A program made the position numbers and the translations under genes. Below are positions 28,368 to 38,163 of a stretch of DNA of 64,000 nt, piece by piece. The notes under the pieces were generated by a model that made no database searches, was not told the origin of the DNA, and was given only the letters and a program-made list of their open reading frames with translations. Position 1 is the first letter of the stretch; each line of letters opens with the position of its first letter. Source of the stretch: Bacillota bacterium (lineage in GTDB: Bacteria > Bacillota > Clostridia > Lachnospirales > Lachnospiraceae); assembly GCA_023392615.1 (NCBI GenBank), contig JAEVYT010000007.1, positions 1 through 64,000 of the forward strand, in the 5' to 3' direction.

Positions 28368-28952
28368 TCATTCTTTCGCCAAATTACAAATAATATCTAC
28401 GCAAGTATCTATACTCAACTTGGAGGTATTCATGCTGATATCATAGTAATCTGCCACACCAAATTCAGTATTGGTGTAATACTGACAATATCTTTTTCTC
28501 ATCTTATCTATGAGACGAATCTGTTCACTAAGCTTTGCCTCAGAGGTATCCGGCATTTTACTCTTCATACGGTCGAGACGCCAGTACGGATCTGCGTGAA
28601 CAAATACATGGAGTCCATTATCAAATTCCTTTAAAATGGTGTTTGCATTACGTCCTACAATAACACAATTTCCTTTTTCGCCAATTTCTTTAATGATCTG
28701 TTGTAAGGCATCAAATAGTTTTTCACTTAACGGTTTATTGTAAAAATCAAAAAGACTCTGCGCAAAACCGAAGTTCATCGGAACCTTTTCATCCCAACGT
28801 AGCATACTTTCTACATCGATATTGGATTCTCTTGCTGCCTCAATAATCATCTCTTTATCATAGTAATCGTAATTCAATGCTTTCGCTACTTTTCTGCCAA
28901 TTTCACCACCACCGGCTCCAAACTCACGACTTATGGTTATAATCTTTTTCAT
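28368..28952 (-). CDS. Cytidylate kinase-like protein (AAA_26 type)
   Basis: P-loop protein of 194 residues. ITISREFGAGGGEIGRKVAK carries a glycine-rich phosphate loop of the cytidylate kinase-like type (no classical GKS), and the lid and base-binding area is LDRMKSKMPD. Members of this family are frequent in clostridia and differ from Cmk. The substrate is not established. The ATG at 28952 has GGAGGAAAGATCA upstream; a TTG five codons earlier would include that site. It begins about 20 bp after the amino-acid ABC ATPase gene, so it is the last gene of that operon. Why a nucleotide-kinase-like protein belongs there is unclear. Confidence 0.8.
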   Translation of the reverse strand: MKKIITISREFGAGGGEIGRKVAKALNYDYYDKEMIIEAARESNIDVESMLRWDEKVPMNFGFAQSLFDFYNKPLSEKLFDALQQIIKEIGEKGNCVIVGRNANTILKEFDNGLHVFVHADPYWRLDRMKSKMPDTSEAKLSEQIRLIDKMRKRYCQYYTNTEFGVADYYDISMNTSKLSIDTCVDIICNLAKE

Positions 28953-28972
28953 TGATCTTTCCTCCAAGCAGA

Positions 28973-29713
28973 TTATAAAACTTTATTTAAGAAATCAATT
29001 GTTCTTGCTTCCTTAGGATTATCTATTACTTCTTGAGGAGTTCCTTGTTCTACAATATATCCACCATCCATGAATACTATTCTATCTGCCACTTCTTTTG
29101 CAAAACCAATCTCGTGGGTAACCACTACCATGGTCATACCATCCGCTACAAGTTCCTTCATAACCGCGAGTACTTCACCAACCATCTCCGGGTCTAAAGC
29201 GGAGGTAGGCTCATCAAAGAGCATAATATCCGGATTCATCGCCAGTGCTCTCGCAATCGCGATACGCTGTTTTTGACCACCGGACAACTGGGAAGGATAA
29301 GCATCTGCTTTTGCTTCCATACCAACACGCTTCAGCAATTGCATCGCTTTATTCTTTCCTTCTTCCTTCGTCATCTTCTTTAACAATACCGGTGCATGCA
29401 TAATATTTTGCAATACCGTCTTATGAGGGAATAGATTAAAGTGCTGGAATACCATACCGATATTTTCTCTGATTTTATTAATGTCTGTATGCCTATTCGT
29501 GATATCTTTACCGTCTATAAGGATGGTTCCATCTGTGGACTGTTCTAACTGATTCAAACAACGCAGAAATGTGGATTTACCGCTTCCGGAAGGTCCAAGT
29601 AATACTACAACCTCACCAACTGATATATCTATATTGATATCCTTTAGCACTTCTAACATGCCGAAGTTTTTTTTGAGATTTTCAACATGAATAATCGTCT
29701 TCTTATCTTCCAC
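28973..29713 (-). CDS. Polar amino acid ABC transporter, ATP-binding protein
   Basis: ATPase of 246 residues, GlnQ/HisP type. Walker [10 protein letters not shown], signature LSGGQKQR, Walker [15 protein letters not shown] and the switch His in [13 protein letters not shown] are intact. GTG start with AAAGGAGG upstream, overlapping the stop of the permease gene by 11 bp. It energises import of a polar amino acid together with the permease and binding protein encoded upstream. Confidence 0.95.
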   Translation of the reverse strand: MEDKKTIIHVENLKKNFGMLEVLKDINIDISVGEVVVLLGPSGSGKSTFLRCLNQLEQSTDGTILIDGKDITNRHTDINKIRENIGMVFQHFNLFPHKTVLQNIMHAPVLLKKMTKEEGKNKAMQLLKRVGMEAKADAYPSQLSGGQKQRIAIARALAMNPDIMLFDEPTSALDPEMVGEVLAVMKELVADGMTMVVVTHEIGFAKEVADRIVFMDGGYIVEQGTPQEVIDNPKEARTIDFLNKVL

Positions 29714-30371
29714 GGTTCACCCTCCTTTCAACTTGCTTCGCTATTTTACTTAATGAAATAATAACTATCATGTACATAAAACCAACAACCGTCCAAGTCT
29801 CTAAACTCATCATCGTATTTGCAACAACTGTTTTACCCATATTCGTAAGTTCCGGAAATCCGATTACAGATAAGATGGAAGTATCCTTTAACGTAATGAT
29901 AAACTGATTGATTATTGATGGTATCATCGTACGTATCGCCTGAGGAAGCACAATCGTTTGCATGCTTAATCGATAATTAATTCCAAGACTTCTACTTGCT
30001 TCCATCTGACCTCTATCAACGCTCTCGATACCTGCACGGATTATTTCCGCCATATAAGCACCACAGTTCATAGAGAGCGCAATGGTACCCGCCTGAAGAG
30101 CTGAAAATCTAAATTGATCAAACCCTAAATTCTTCATTCCGGTAGGAACACCAAAGTATACAAAAAAAGCCAAAACAATTAACGGAACACCTCTCACTGC
30201 ATCGACATAAACCGTACCAATCAAATTAAAAAATCGATTTTTCCCAACATTCATCAAGGAAAATATCAGACCGATAATCATTGCAAAAAATAATGAAAGT
30301 AGTGTAAGTAATAATGTTTTGCCCATTGCTTCAAGTAGCATGGAGCTATATTTTTGAATTATTAAAATCAT
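29703..30371 (-). CDS. Polar amino acid ABC transporter, permease
   Basis: Membrane protein of 222 residues, HisM/GlnP type. About five helices and the EAA loop ([20 protein letters not shown]) that docks the ATPase. AAAGGAGAAGGAATA precedes the ATG. Only one permease gene is present, so a homodimer is expected. It lies behind the binding-protein gene and a stem-loop. Confidence 0.95.
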   Translation of the reverse strand: MILIIQKYSSMLLEAMGKTLLLTLLSLFFAMIIGLIFSLMNVGKNRFFNLIGTVYVDAVRGVPLIVLAFFVYFGVPTGMKNLGFDQFRFSALQAGTIALSMNCGAYMAEIIRAGIESVDRGQMEASRSLGINYRLSMQTIVLPQAIRTMIPSIINQFIITLKDTSILSVIGFPELTNMGKTVVANTMMSLETWTVVGFMYMIVIISLSKIAKQVERRVNRGR

Positions 30372-30416
30372 TATTCCTTCTCCTTTCTGATTTTATAATA
30401 AACAAATGTAACGTAA

Positions 30417-30451
30417 GAACGTGAGCGACCTGCAACAGGTCCCCCACGTTC
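30417..30451 (-). terminator. Stem-loop between binding-protein and permease genes
   Basis: GAACGTG..CACGTTC outer stem and GACCTG/CAGGTC inner stem, with no strong T-run. In ABC operons this position usually holds a partial terminator or an RNA-stabilising hairpin that raises the amount of binding protein. Confidence 0.6.
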
Positions 30452-30478
30452 GCAATCATACCATAATTGTCTGATGTA

Positions 30479-31267
30479 TTATTTTAAATACTTATTTAAT
30501 ATCTCATCATATTTGCCATTTGCTTTGATATTTTTCAAACCAGCGTTGAACATATCGAGTAACTTCTGATTATCTTTATTCATAATAGCGAATCCGTAAG
30601 GTGCGCCTTCACTTTCCATTCCTGTTGGAATTTTAAGCGCGAGCTTACCTTCTTTAATTGTAGCAGCCATAATAGGTGTATCTTCAACACATGCAACACT
30701 GTTTCCTAATACAACATCCTGATACATGGTAGGTGAATCATCGAATTTAGAAACGGTAAATCCATATTTATCCTTTAAGCTCATTGCATAATCAGCACCT
30801 GCTGTACCATTCTTAACTGCAACATTTTTACCCTTAAGGTCTTCAAATTTTGCAATTGTACTGTCTTTACCAACTACGAAAGTCTGAGTCGCATTAAAGT
30901 ATCCGTCTGAGAATATCCAGCCCTTATCAATACGTTCCTGTTTGATTGTTGCACCAGCGATAAGGCCATCAGCCTGTCCAGCCTGAACAGCAGCAACAGC
31001 AGCATCCCAACCAAGGCTATTTAACTTGTACTTAAATCCTTGATCTTTCGCAATTGCATCCAGTAAATCAACGTCAATACCAACAAACTTGTTCTTCTCA
31101 TTGGTGTACTCAAAAGGTTTGAATACTGTGTCAGTTGCAATTACCCATGTTTTATCTCCGGATTTTGCCGTATCACCGTCTTTTGTATCAGTAGTTTTTG
31201 TACCGCATCCAATAAATAATGTGCTAGCTAAAACTGCTACACATAATAAAGCTGTAAACTTTTTCAT
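30479..31267 (-). CDS. Polar amino acid-binding lipoprotein of ABC transporter
   Basis: Solute-binding protein (family 3) of 262 residues. The lipobox is LFIGC (Cys20), followed by a Lys/Asp/Thr-rich spacer. The domain begins WVIATDTVFKPFEYTNEKNK, then GIDVDLLDAIAKDQGF, and later LKGKNVAVKNGTAGADYAM, all standard for amino-acid binders. The exact ligand (Gln, Cys, Arg or other) cannot be fixed. The ATG at 31267 has AGGAGGATAAT; 12 residues of open frame upstream are excluded. It opens a four-gene operon. Confidence 0.93.
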   Translation of the reverse strand: MKKFTALLCVAVLASTLFIGCGTKTTDTKDGDTAKSGDKTWVIATDTVFKPFEYTNEKNKFVGIDVDLLDAIAKDQGFKYKLNSLGWDAAVAAVQAGQADGLIAGATIKQERIDKGWIFSDGYFNATQTFVVGKDSTIAKFEDLKGKNVAVKNGTAGADYAMSLKDKYGFTVSKFDDSPTMYQDVVLGNSVACVEDTPIMAATIKEGKLALKIPTGMESEGAPYGFAIMNKDNQKLLDMFNAGLKNIKANGKYDEILNKYLK

Positions 31268-31307
31268 ATTATCCTCCTGTTTTCCAAAAATATAAAATCG
31301 CAAAAAT

Positions 31308-31355
31308 TTAAGCGTCGACCATTTCTATAATATTGACATCTTAGTCCACGCTTAA
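31308..31355 (-). promoter_or_regulatory. Hairpin in the 5' leader of the amino-acid ABC operon
   Basis: TTAAGCGT-x-GAC (plus strand 31308-31319) pairs with GTC-x-ACGCTTAA (31344-31355). It lies right after the predicted start of transcription, and ATTTTTG follows on the minus strand, so it could stabilise the mRNA or act as a weak attenuator. Confidence 0.45.
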
Positions 31356-31366
31356 CTCATAAAGTT

Positions 31367-31395
31367 ATTATATCTATGATTCATTCCCTTGTCAA
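31367..31395 (-). promoter_or_regulatory. Promoter of the amino-acid ABC operon
   Basis: On the minus strand TTGACA (31395-31390), 17 bp, TATAAT (31372-31367): both hexamers are consensus. Confidence 0.85.
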
Positions 31396-31501
31396 TGCTA
31401 TATGACTATGATGTAGTAAAATTATAGTGCAATAAAGTATCAAATAGCTATTTTTTCTTGGGATTTCTGTTGAAAATAGGATATTTTGAGTCCAATTTTT
31501 A

Positions 31502-32134
31502 TTAACCACCGAGCGTTACATCACAATCTTGATACCATTTTAGTGCGTCTGTAAAATGTGATTTCTCAAAGCTTGGCCAATAATCATCAATTACATAAAA
31601 ATCCGAATATACTGATTGAACGGGTAAAAACCCACTTAATCTTCGTCTTCCGCCCCACCTTATAATCAGATCCACCCGGGGTATATCCATTGATGCCAGC
31701 TGTTTCTTATCCATCATATTTTTCAAGTCCCATTCCCAATCATAGTTGACCAGAAAATTCAGATTGATCGTCCCTTTGCCAAATTCAACGCGTTTATTCG
31801 CATATTTTAATAACTCCTTGGGAAACGCAACTGACTCCGTATTACCAATCACTAATAAATTTGCATCCTTGCCGCTAAGCATTTCTACCGCGTCAATACA
31901 AGCTTTTGTAAATGCTTCCCGTTGCGTCTTTTCCCTTTTATTATTATCCTTTGTGAATCCGTAAAAGGTAGCTTCTTTAATTCCATATTCTATCATCATC
32001 TCATACAATTCAAAACCCGGATTGACTCCATGATTGTAACCATCTTTCTTTTCCAACCCATTTTCAATTGCCCATCTTCGATTGCCGTCAGGGATAATTC
32101 CGATATGATTGGGAATTCGCTTTAATTTATCCAT
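31502..32134 (-). CDS. Divergent undecaprenyl diphosphate synthase-family protein
   Basis: Cis-prenyltransferase-like protein of 210 residues, about 40 shorter than true UppS. Motif I is PNHIGIIPDGNRRWAIENG, keeping the catalytic Asp. The RxSGExRLSNF region of UppS is here RWGGRRRLSGFLP, and the dimer and product region keeps QSVYSDFYVIDDYWPSF. The GH..G motif is reduced to DGYNHGV. Chain length or even reaction may differ from the 55-carbon product. AAAGGATGAGTAAAG precedes the ATG. It stands alone, not in the usual frr-uppS-cdsA cluster, so it is likely a second copy with a special role. Confidence 0.8.
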   Translation of the reverse strand: MDKLKRIPNHIGIIPDGNRRWAIENGLEKKDGYNHGVNPGFELYEMMIEYGIKEATFYGFTKDNNKREKTQREAFTKACIDAVEMLSGKDANLLVIGNTESVAFPKELLKYANKRVEFGKGTINLNFLVNYDWEWDLKNMMDKKQLASMDIPRVDLIIRWGGRRRLSGFLPVQSVYSDFYVIDDYWPSFEKSHFTDALKWYQDCDVTLGG

Positions 32135-32348
32135 CTTTACTCATCCTTTATCGATAGTATACATATTCTTCTCAGCGTGGTTGTTAATTATGTAAAAATC
32201 ATGCCATTAAATCAATTCAACTGTTTAGTACAGTTTACATGATACAATAACATGATTTTTAAGTCCATGCTTATTCAAAAATCACTTGCTCAATACTCCT
32301 TCTTGTAACATTACAATGTGAATCTCTATAAGGTGTACTTACCTGACA

Positions 32349-33077
32349 CTACTTTTTCTTATATTCAGAAGGAGACATTCCCGTCACTTTTTTAAATACC
32401 TTTGAAAAATATTTTTCATCGTTGTAGCCGACTTTATAAGCAATCTCATAGGTTTTGAAATAATTCTGTTGTAGATAGGAACAGGCATGCTCGATTCGAA
32501 TTTCATTTAGGTAGTCGATAAAGCTGCAGTTCATCTGCTGTGTAAACAGTGTGGATAAATATCCTGCCGTTATTCCAACCTTTCCTGATACTCCATTCAG
32601 GGTTAGATTCTCATAATAGTGTTCATTAATATACTCTCTGGCGATATCTACAAACCCGTTCAACCCTGTTTTTACTGCTACACCAGACTTCTCCTTCTCC
32701 ACTAATAGTCCATCCGCTGTCTCATTTAGCTTCTTCAAGATATCAGAGGAGCGGCTGGGCTTTAAAAGATAATCTTTTGCACCGTAATGCATCGCCTGTT
32801 GTGCATATTTAAACTCATCATATCCACTCAATATAATGGTTACCGGCATTATTCCCGCCCTTTGTGCCTCCTGCATGACATTAATACCGTTTTTTATGGG
32901 CATCTGTACATCGAGTAACATCAACTCGGGCTCATGGCGAAATATCGTATCAATAGCAATCTGTCCATTTTCTGCCAGATATATTTTATCAAAACGATCT
33001 GTATGTAGCTGAATATATTTTGCCAGACCATTTCTAATCATATCTTCATCATCCGCTATTAGTAGTTTTACTCCCAA
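32349..33077 (-). CDS. AraC-type response regulator (YesN-like)
   Basis: Response regulator of 242 residues. Receiver domain with D9/D10, phosphorylated Asp56 (LMLLDVQMP) and Lys in YLLKPS, followed by a double helix-turn-helix AraC domain ending YFSKVFKKVTGMSPSEYKKK. The TTG at 33077 has AGGAG nine bases upstream; the stop of the kinase gene lies between these two elements, so the genes nearly touch. With the kinase it should activate the downstream-lying sugar ABC operon or related genes, as YesMN systems do. Confidence 0.92.
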   Translation of the reverse strand: MGVKLLIADDEDMIRNGLAKYIQLHTDRFDKIYLAENGQIAIDTIFRHEPELMLLDVQMPIKNGINVMQEAQRAGIMPVTIILSGYDEFKYAQQAMHYGAKDYLLKPSRSSDILKKLNETADGLLVEKEKSGVAVKTGLNGFVDIAREYINEHYYENLTLNGVSGKVGITAGYLSTLFTQQMNCSFIDYLNEIRIEHACSYLQQNYFKTYEIAYKVGYNDEKYFSKVFKKVTGMSPSEYKKK

Positions 33078-33081
33078 ACTA

Positions 33082-34893
33082 TTACATCTCCTTATTCTCA
33101 TACGGTAATTCAATAATTACAGTTGTTCCGCTACCTTCTTTACTATATATCAATAACTTGAACGCTTCATGATATTTCAATTCCAGTCGCTCTCTGATGT
33201 TTTTAATTGCATACCGACCAATTCGTTGACTGGCATATCGCTCAGAATCATTTACTTTTAGTATGGCTTTCACCTGTTCCTTACTCATTCCGATTCCGTT
33301 ATCCTTGATCATAAAGATGATATGATCTCCCTTTTTCTTACCGGTCAGGGTGATGAAACATTTTTCACCGGCCTTTTCAAAGCCATGAACAATTGCATTT
33401 TCAACGAACGGCTGAAGGATCAGTTTAGGGATGCTTGCATCTAATATCTCTTCCTCAATATTTATCTCATAATCCAAGCGCTTCTCAAATCTCATTTTCT
33501 GAATATGAAGGTATCGATCAATCAAATCCTGCTCATTTCTTACAGTAACGATGCCCTTTCCCTGACCTAGAACCAGACGGAATAGCTGTGATAATGCATA
33601 GATATTTTCTGCTATTTCATTATGATCCGCGTCAGTCGCCTGCCAATACAAAGAATCCAAAGTATTATAGAGAAAATGAGGATTAATCTGTGCCTGAAGT
33701 GCATTTAACTCACTCTCTTTTTCCCTTAACGCCATAACATAATTATTATCAATCAAGGTCTTAATATCATCTACCATCTGATTAAAGCAGGCAGCAGCCT
33801 CTCCTACTTCGTCAAGTGTATTAACCTCAACCTTCTGGCTGAAGTCTCCCTTTTTAAACAGCTCCATCGCATTACATAATTTATTCAAGGGCTTTGAGAT
33901 AATATTGGATACAAAAATCAGAATCGGAAAAAGTCCAACCAAAAATCCCAAAAGGAGTACCGCGGGTGCAAATGCTATTGAAAAAAGTTGTGTACCTACT
34001 CCTTCTTTTGGAACCATACGGTATATTATGGTTCCTGTATCCTCATTCCTACTATAGAATATCTTATAATTCGTATAACTGACATATCCTGATAGACTTT
34101 GGGATAATGATCCTTTTTCTCCATCCTTGATCACTTGTGATAGAATCTCCCCCTCAATCTTCCCGCTGCGAACGAGTTCGGCACCTTCTGCACTCACAAC
34201 TACAATCCCCTCAACATCTGACGCAAGAGAATTCTCACACAGTTCGGTGAATTTATTCATCGAAGCTCCAATCACCAGATATCCTAACTTGTGTTTTTTT
34301 GCCAGGTCGTATATTTCACGATACATTACAAGCTTATCGGTACGATTTGCTTCATAAGTATCCATATCATTCTTTGTCACTCTTCTCCAGATAATCTTAC
34401 CTTTACGATTTACAACTTGATTATAGATCTCTGTTGCCTGCACCTGTCTCATGGTTCCAAGATATGCTGTCGCATCCATACATCGAAGATATGGTTTCAC
34501 ACCATTTTCCGGATAGATTGCGATCGTTTTAATCTGTCCGTTCAGTGCCATCATATCCTGAATAATTCCCATGGGTGCATTATGTAGCCATAGCAATGAA
34601 TCCTTATTCAACTCCTGTGGTTTATCAGAGGTAAGAATGAGATTAATATCATTATTGATGCAGATATATGTTCCAAATTCAATGATACTTTTTTGGAGCA
34701 CATCAATACCGCTTGTAAGGTTCTGTGTGCTCTGAAGGTAGCTCTCATTCTCCCTGTCAATCGTGGTATTATAATTCCTGACAAATAATATTGCACTAAT
34801 TATCAGCAAAATTGGGGTAATGATAATATAACTGTAAAATATTAATTTCTTTCTGATGCTCAATCGACGAATCCAATATTTGATATGTCGCAT
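33082..34893 (-). CDS. YesM-family sensor histidine kinase
   Basis: Sensor kinase of 603 residues. First helix about 18-38, extracellular sensor of about 265 residues of dCACHE type, second helix about 305-330, HAMP (ISKPLNKLCNAMELFKKGDF), then a His_kinase domain with NPHFLYNTLDSLYWQ (His406) and an HATPase_c domain with DNGIGMS. This is the LytS/YesM class, common for carbohydrate sensing in Firmicutes. GGGGGTATT precedes ATG. It follows the sugar permease gene by 32 bp, so transporter and sensor are probably one operon. Confidence 0.93.
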   Translation of the reverse strand: MRHIKYWIRRLSIRKKLIFYSYIIITPILLIISAILFVRNYNTTIDRENESYLQSTQNLTSGIDVLQKSIIEFGTYICINNDINLILTSDKPQELNKDSLLWLHNAPMGIIQDMMALNGQIKTIAIYPENGVKPYLRCMDATAYLGTMRQVQATEIYNQVVNRKGKIIWRRVTKNDMDTYEANRTDKLVMYREIYDLAKKHKLGYLVIGASMNKFTELCENSLASDVEGIVVVSAEGAELVRSGKIEGEILSQVIKDGEKGSLSQSLSGYVSYTNYKIFYSRNEDTGTIIYRMVPKEGVGTQLFSIAFAPAVLLLGFLVGLFPILIFVSNIISKPLNKLCNAMELFKKGDFSQKVEVNTLDEVGEAAACFNQMVDDIKTLIDNNYVMALREKESELNALQAQINPHFLYNTLDSLYWQATDADHNEIAENIYALSQLFRLVLGQGKGIVTVRNEQDLIDRYLHIQKMRFEKRLDYEINIEEEILDASIPKLILQPFVENAIVHGFEKAGEKCFITLTGKKKGDHIIFMIKDNGIGMSKEQVKAILKVNDSERYASQRIGRYAIKNIRERLELKYHEAFKLLIYSKEGSGTTVIIELPYENKEM

Positions 34894-34925
34894 AATACCC
34901 CCAAAAAGTATAATTATATTAAATT

Positions 34926-35762
34926 TTATCCTTTTACCGCACCCATTGCAACACCTTTTGTAATATGCTTATTTAATATAATATATACGATGACTGCTGG
35001 CGTAGCCGTTAATGCCATAACCGCAAATTGTACCGCATAATTCGAAGAATATTGGCCGGTAAACTCTAATACAGAAAAAGGAAGCGTCTTCCACTTTGGG
35101 GTACTAAGATAGGTGCTGGCCATCATGAATTCATTCCAGTTATTTAAAAAGGTCATTATTGCCACTGTAGCAATCGAGGGCTTTAATAGGGGAGTAACGA
35201 TACGAAATACGATTCGATAAATCCCACATCCATCCATAACAGCCGCCTCCTCAAGCTCAATCGGTAGTGCTTCAATAAATCCAGTCATTAGAAATAATGC
35301 CTGGGGTAAAGAGAATGCCACATACGGGATTAATAGTGCCCATATGGTATCGGTAAGATGAACCATATGATATATTTTATAATTCGGAAGCAACGTTGCA
35401 TGGATGGGAATCATCATACCAACCAGTAATAATGTCTTAACAAAACCACTTAGTTTCCAGTGCATTCGCCTACATGCATACCCAGCCATAATCGAGAATA
35501 CAGTTACCAAAGCCACCGCCAATCCGTTGATCAAAACACTGTTTCTAAGATATAATAAGAAATGTCCGTCTACAAACGCCTTAATATAATTCCCCCACAA
35601 AATCTTCTGTGGAATGATTAAAAGACCGCTGGTAAACATCTCGTTACTACTTCCAAGTGAAAAATCAACCAACCATATGAGTGGAAATATCTGAACCACT
35701 GCCACTGCCGAAAGGACAAGCCAAAGAATAATCTTTCTCATTATCATACCTTTTTCTTTCAT
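34926..35762 (-). CDS. Sugar ABC transporter permease (MalG type, CUT1)
   Basis: Membrane protein of 278 residues with six helices and the EAA loop EALPIELEEAAVMDGCGIYR. Its ATG overlaps the stop of the MalF-type gene by 4 bp (ATGA), with AAGGAGAAG upstream. An internal ATG eight codons later is possible. With its partner it forms the import channel for an oligosaccharide. The operon has no ATPase, so a shared MsmK-type ATPase encoded elsewhere is expected. Confidence 0.94.
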   Translation of the reverse strand: MKEKGMIMRKIILWLVLSAVAVVQIFPLIWLVDFSLGSSNEMFTSGLLIIPQKILWGNYIKAFVDGHFLLYLRNSVLINGLAVALVTVFSIMAGYACRRMHWKLSGFVKTLLLVGMMIPIHATLLPNYKIYHMVHLTDTIWALLIPYVAFSLPQALFLMTGFIEALPIELEEAAVMDGCGIYRIVFRIVTPLLKPSIATVAIMTFLNNWNEFMMASTYLSTPKWKTLPFSVLEFTGQYSSNYAVQFAVMALTATPAVIVYIILNKHITKGVAMGAVKG

Positions 35763-36649
35763 ACCAATCTTCTCCTTCTAGGTTGCTTTTCTTTGAATAG
35801 TCGATTTAGCCCTACCGTAACAAGAAGACATACGATAATAAATACTACACCAATCGCATTACCATAACCGTATTTGAATGCTTTAAAAGCCTGCAAATAC
35901 AAATAGTTTGCGGTAAACTGTGTACTATCACCAGGTCCGCCCTTTGTCAATAAATACACTGTTTCCATCTGTTTTAAAGCAGAAATAACAGCCATTGTCA
36001 CATTGATTTGAATCACCGGTTTCATAAGTGGTAAAGTAATCTTAAAAAAAGTCTGCTTTGTTCCTGCTCCATCAATCGCTGCCGCTTCATATAACACCGG
36101 GTCTATATTCTTAATTCCAGCATAGTAAATCAACATACCCCATCCAAATCCGTGCCAAATCAGTACGATTAATACCGACCATATTGCCGTATCGGAATTG
36201 AACCAGTTAATCTTTCCGTGGTATCCCAGCCCCTTTAACACATTATTTAGTAATCCAAAGTCTGGATTATAAATGAATTTCCAAAGGTATGCGATTACAG
36301 CCACTGAGATAACATTTGGAATAAAATAAACACAACGAAAGAATCCCTCTGCCTTTCCCTGTAATTTATCAAGAACCGCTGCCACAATAATAGCGATCGG
36401 ATGCTGAATTACGATAAAACCAATTGCCAGCAGCAGGGAATTCAACAACGCTCTATGAAAAGTCTTATCACTTAATAGGTTCTTATAATTTTCAAAGGCG
36501 ATGTATTTTGCATGACCCATGCCCGAATAATTGGTAAAACCATAATAGACACTTAGGCATATCGGAGCCAAAATTGCTAAAACAAATAAAACCAGCCCCG
36601 GCAATACCAGACTGAAAATGACCAATTTATTACTATATAATTTTTTCAT
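35759..36649 (-). CDS. Sugar ABC transporter permease (MalF type, CUT1)
   Basis: Membrane protein of 296 residues with six helices. The EAA loop is IDPVLYEAAAIDGAGTKQTF. GGGGGACATT precedes the ATG at 36649; nine upstream in-frame codons are excluded because the ribosome site lies in them. It pairs with the MalG-type protein. A stem-loop separates it from the binding-protein gene. Confidence 0.94.
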   Translation of the reverse strand: MKKLYSNKLVIFSLVLPGLVLFVLAILAPICLSVYYGFTNYSGMGHAKYIAFENYKNLLSDKTFHRALLNSLLLAIGFIVIQHPIAIIVAAVLDKLQGKAEGFFRCVYFIPNVISVAVIAYLWKFIYNPDFGLLNNVLKGLGYHGKINWFNSDTAIWSVLIVLIWHGFGWGMLIYYAGIKNIDPVLYEAAAIDGAGTKQTFFKITLPLMKPVIQINVTMAVISALKQMETVYLLTKGGPGDSTQFTANYLYLQAFKAFKYGYGNAIGVVFIIVCLLVTVGLNRLFKEKQPRRRRLV

Positions 36650-36777
36650 AATGTCCCCCATACTGCCGAAGCACAAAGAATTTTGGCATCAGCGCAAATT
36701 TGTTGTATGAATAATCTTCATGCTCACACAAACCAACTAGTAGAAAACCAACAAATTATTACGATATTAGAGAAATA

Positions 36778-36801
36778 GCTGCCCATACAAGACGGGCAGC
36801 C
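36778..36801 (-). terminator. Stem-loop between sugar-binding and permease genes
   Basis: GCTGCCC (36778-36784) pairs with GGGCAGC (36794-36800), nine-base loop, followed by TATTT on the minus strand. It probably allows partial termination so that more binding protein than permease is made. Confidence 0.6.
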
Positions 36802-36822
36802 ACACTCTTTACTTTATAAGCG

Positions 36823-38163
36823 TTACTTACAAGCTTCACCAATCTTTGCAAGGAAATCTTTCACAGATACGGTTCCATTGGAAACACTCTGTATCTGACT
36901 TTCGATTGCTGCTTTGAACGCGGATGGTCCACAGTCATTGATTGGGGTTCCTGATACGCTGCTAGCACTCTTCAAGATACCTGTAAATGTCTTCTGTAAC
37001 TCTGTCTCATTCCCTGTCATATACGCTGACTGATCCTGTGCCGACATACCAACACCCTTCTCCCAGCCATATTTTGATAATTTATCCGGTTGATACATAA
37101 AGTTTAAGAATTTAATCGCTTCATCTTTCACCTTAGAATCTGCAGATACCGCATAACCGCCACCATTCCAGGCTGCAATATCTGTCTGAGCACCCTTGCC
37201 ACCGGTAATTACAGGCATCGTGAACGCTCTTACATTCGTTCTTATATCCTCTTTAAGATCCTTGTTTAATGCCATAGAGGATTCCCAGCTTCCCATATAG
37301 AACATCGCTGCTTGACCATTTGTAAATAGATTCATTGCGGTTCCGTAATCTTGAGAATCATATCCGGTCTGGAACATTCCGGCTTTTGCTGATTTTACTA
37401 ACAAATCAACTGCCTGCGTAAACATAGGATCAGAAAAGTCACCGGCACCAACTGCCTTGTTTATTAACGTGGATGCATCTTTTCCATCAAGGCGAACTAA
37501 GAGATCGGTTAAGTAGATTGCCATCGGCCATCCGTCTCCACCATCCATTGCTACAGGAACAATTCCTGCTGCCTTAATCTTCTTGGTGAGATCTAGGAGC
37601 TCGTCATATGTAGTAGGTACCTTCCAACCATGATCATCAAACATTTTTTTGTTATAATAGAAGCCCATGATATCCGTATTTCTAGGCAGACCGTATAACT
37701 TTCCATCCTTCATAAAACCGTTCAATGAACCGGGAACAAAACCGTAATTTGCATAATCGGCTTGATTAAGTTCTGCAAGTACCCCTGCATCAAGAACTTC
37801 ACCTAAGAAGGAAGGCTGTCCCCAGATACTTACTACATCCGGCATGCCATCCATTGCATACGCTTTAAACTTAGTTTTATAAGCCTCTTCATCGAGTGCT
37901 TCAACCTGAATAGTTACATTCGGATTTGCTTTCATATACTCATCGATAATCATTTGTTCCACTAATCCCTGTCCGTTCTTTCTATCTGGTAGATTTGAAA
38001 ACAGCTTTAAAGTTATCTTCTCCGGTGCCTTTGTTGACTCAGGTTTATCCGTTGCTACCGTTCCCTTATCCGAGTCCGTCTGCTGATCTTTTTTGTTTGA
38101 GCAGCCGGTTACCATCGTTAGTACCATCACTGCCACAAGTATGAATGCCCATATCTTTTTCAT
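36823..38163 (-). CDS. Sugar-binding lipoprotein of CUT1 ABC transporter
   Basis: Solute-binding protein (family 1) of 446 residues. Lipobox VTGC followed by SNKKDQQ and a Lys/Thr-rich spacer. The domain shows VEALDEEAYKTKFKAYAMDG, MFDDHGWKVPTTYDELLDLT and AAMFYMGSWE, usual for oligosaccharide binders. ATG at 38163 has GGGAGGAAAGTATT upstream. It opens the operon binding protein, MalF, MalG, YesM, YesN. The sugar is unknown; YesMN-linked systems often handle plant polysaccharide fragments. Confidence 0.93.
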   Translation of the reverse strand: MKKIWAFILVAVMVLTMVTGCSNKKDQQTDSDKGTVATDKPESTKAPEKITLKLFSNLPDRKNGQGLVEQMIIDEYMKANPNVTIQVEALDEEAYKTKFKAYAMDGMPDVVSIWGQPSFLGEVLDAGVLAELNQADYANYGFVPGSLNGFMKDGKLYGLPRNTDIMGFYYNKKMFDDHGWKVPTTYDELLDLTKKIKAAGIVPVAMDGGDGWPMAIYLTDLLVRLDGKDASTLINKAVGAGDFSDPMFTQAVDLLVKSAKAGMFQTGYDSQDYGTAMNLFTNGQAAMFYMGSWESSMALNKDLKEDIRTNVRAFTMPVITGGKGAQTDIAAWNGGGYAVSADSKVKDEAIKFLNFMYQPDKLSKYGWEKGVGMSAQDQSAYMTGNETELQKTFTGILKSASSVSGTPINDCGPSAFKAAIESQIQSVSNGTVSVKDFLAKIGEACK

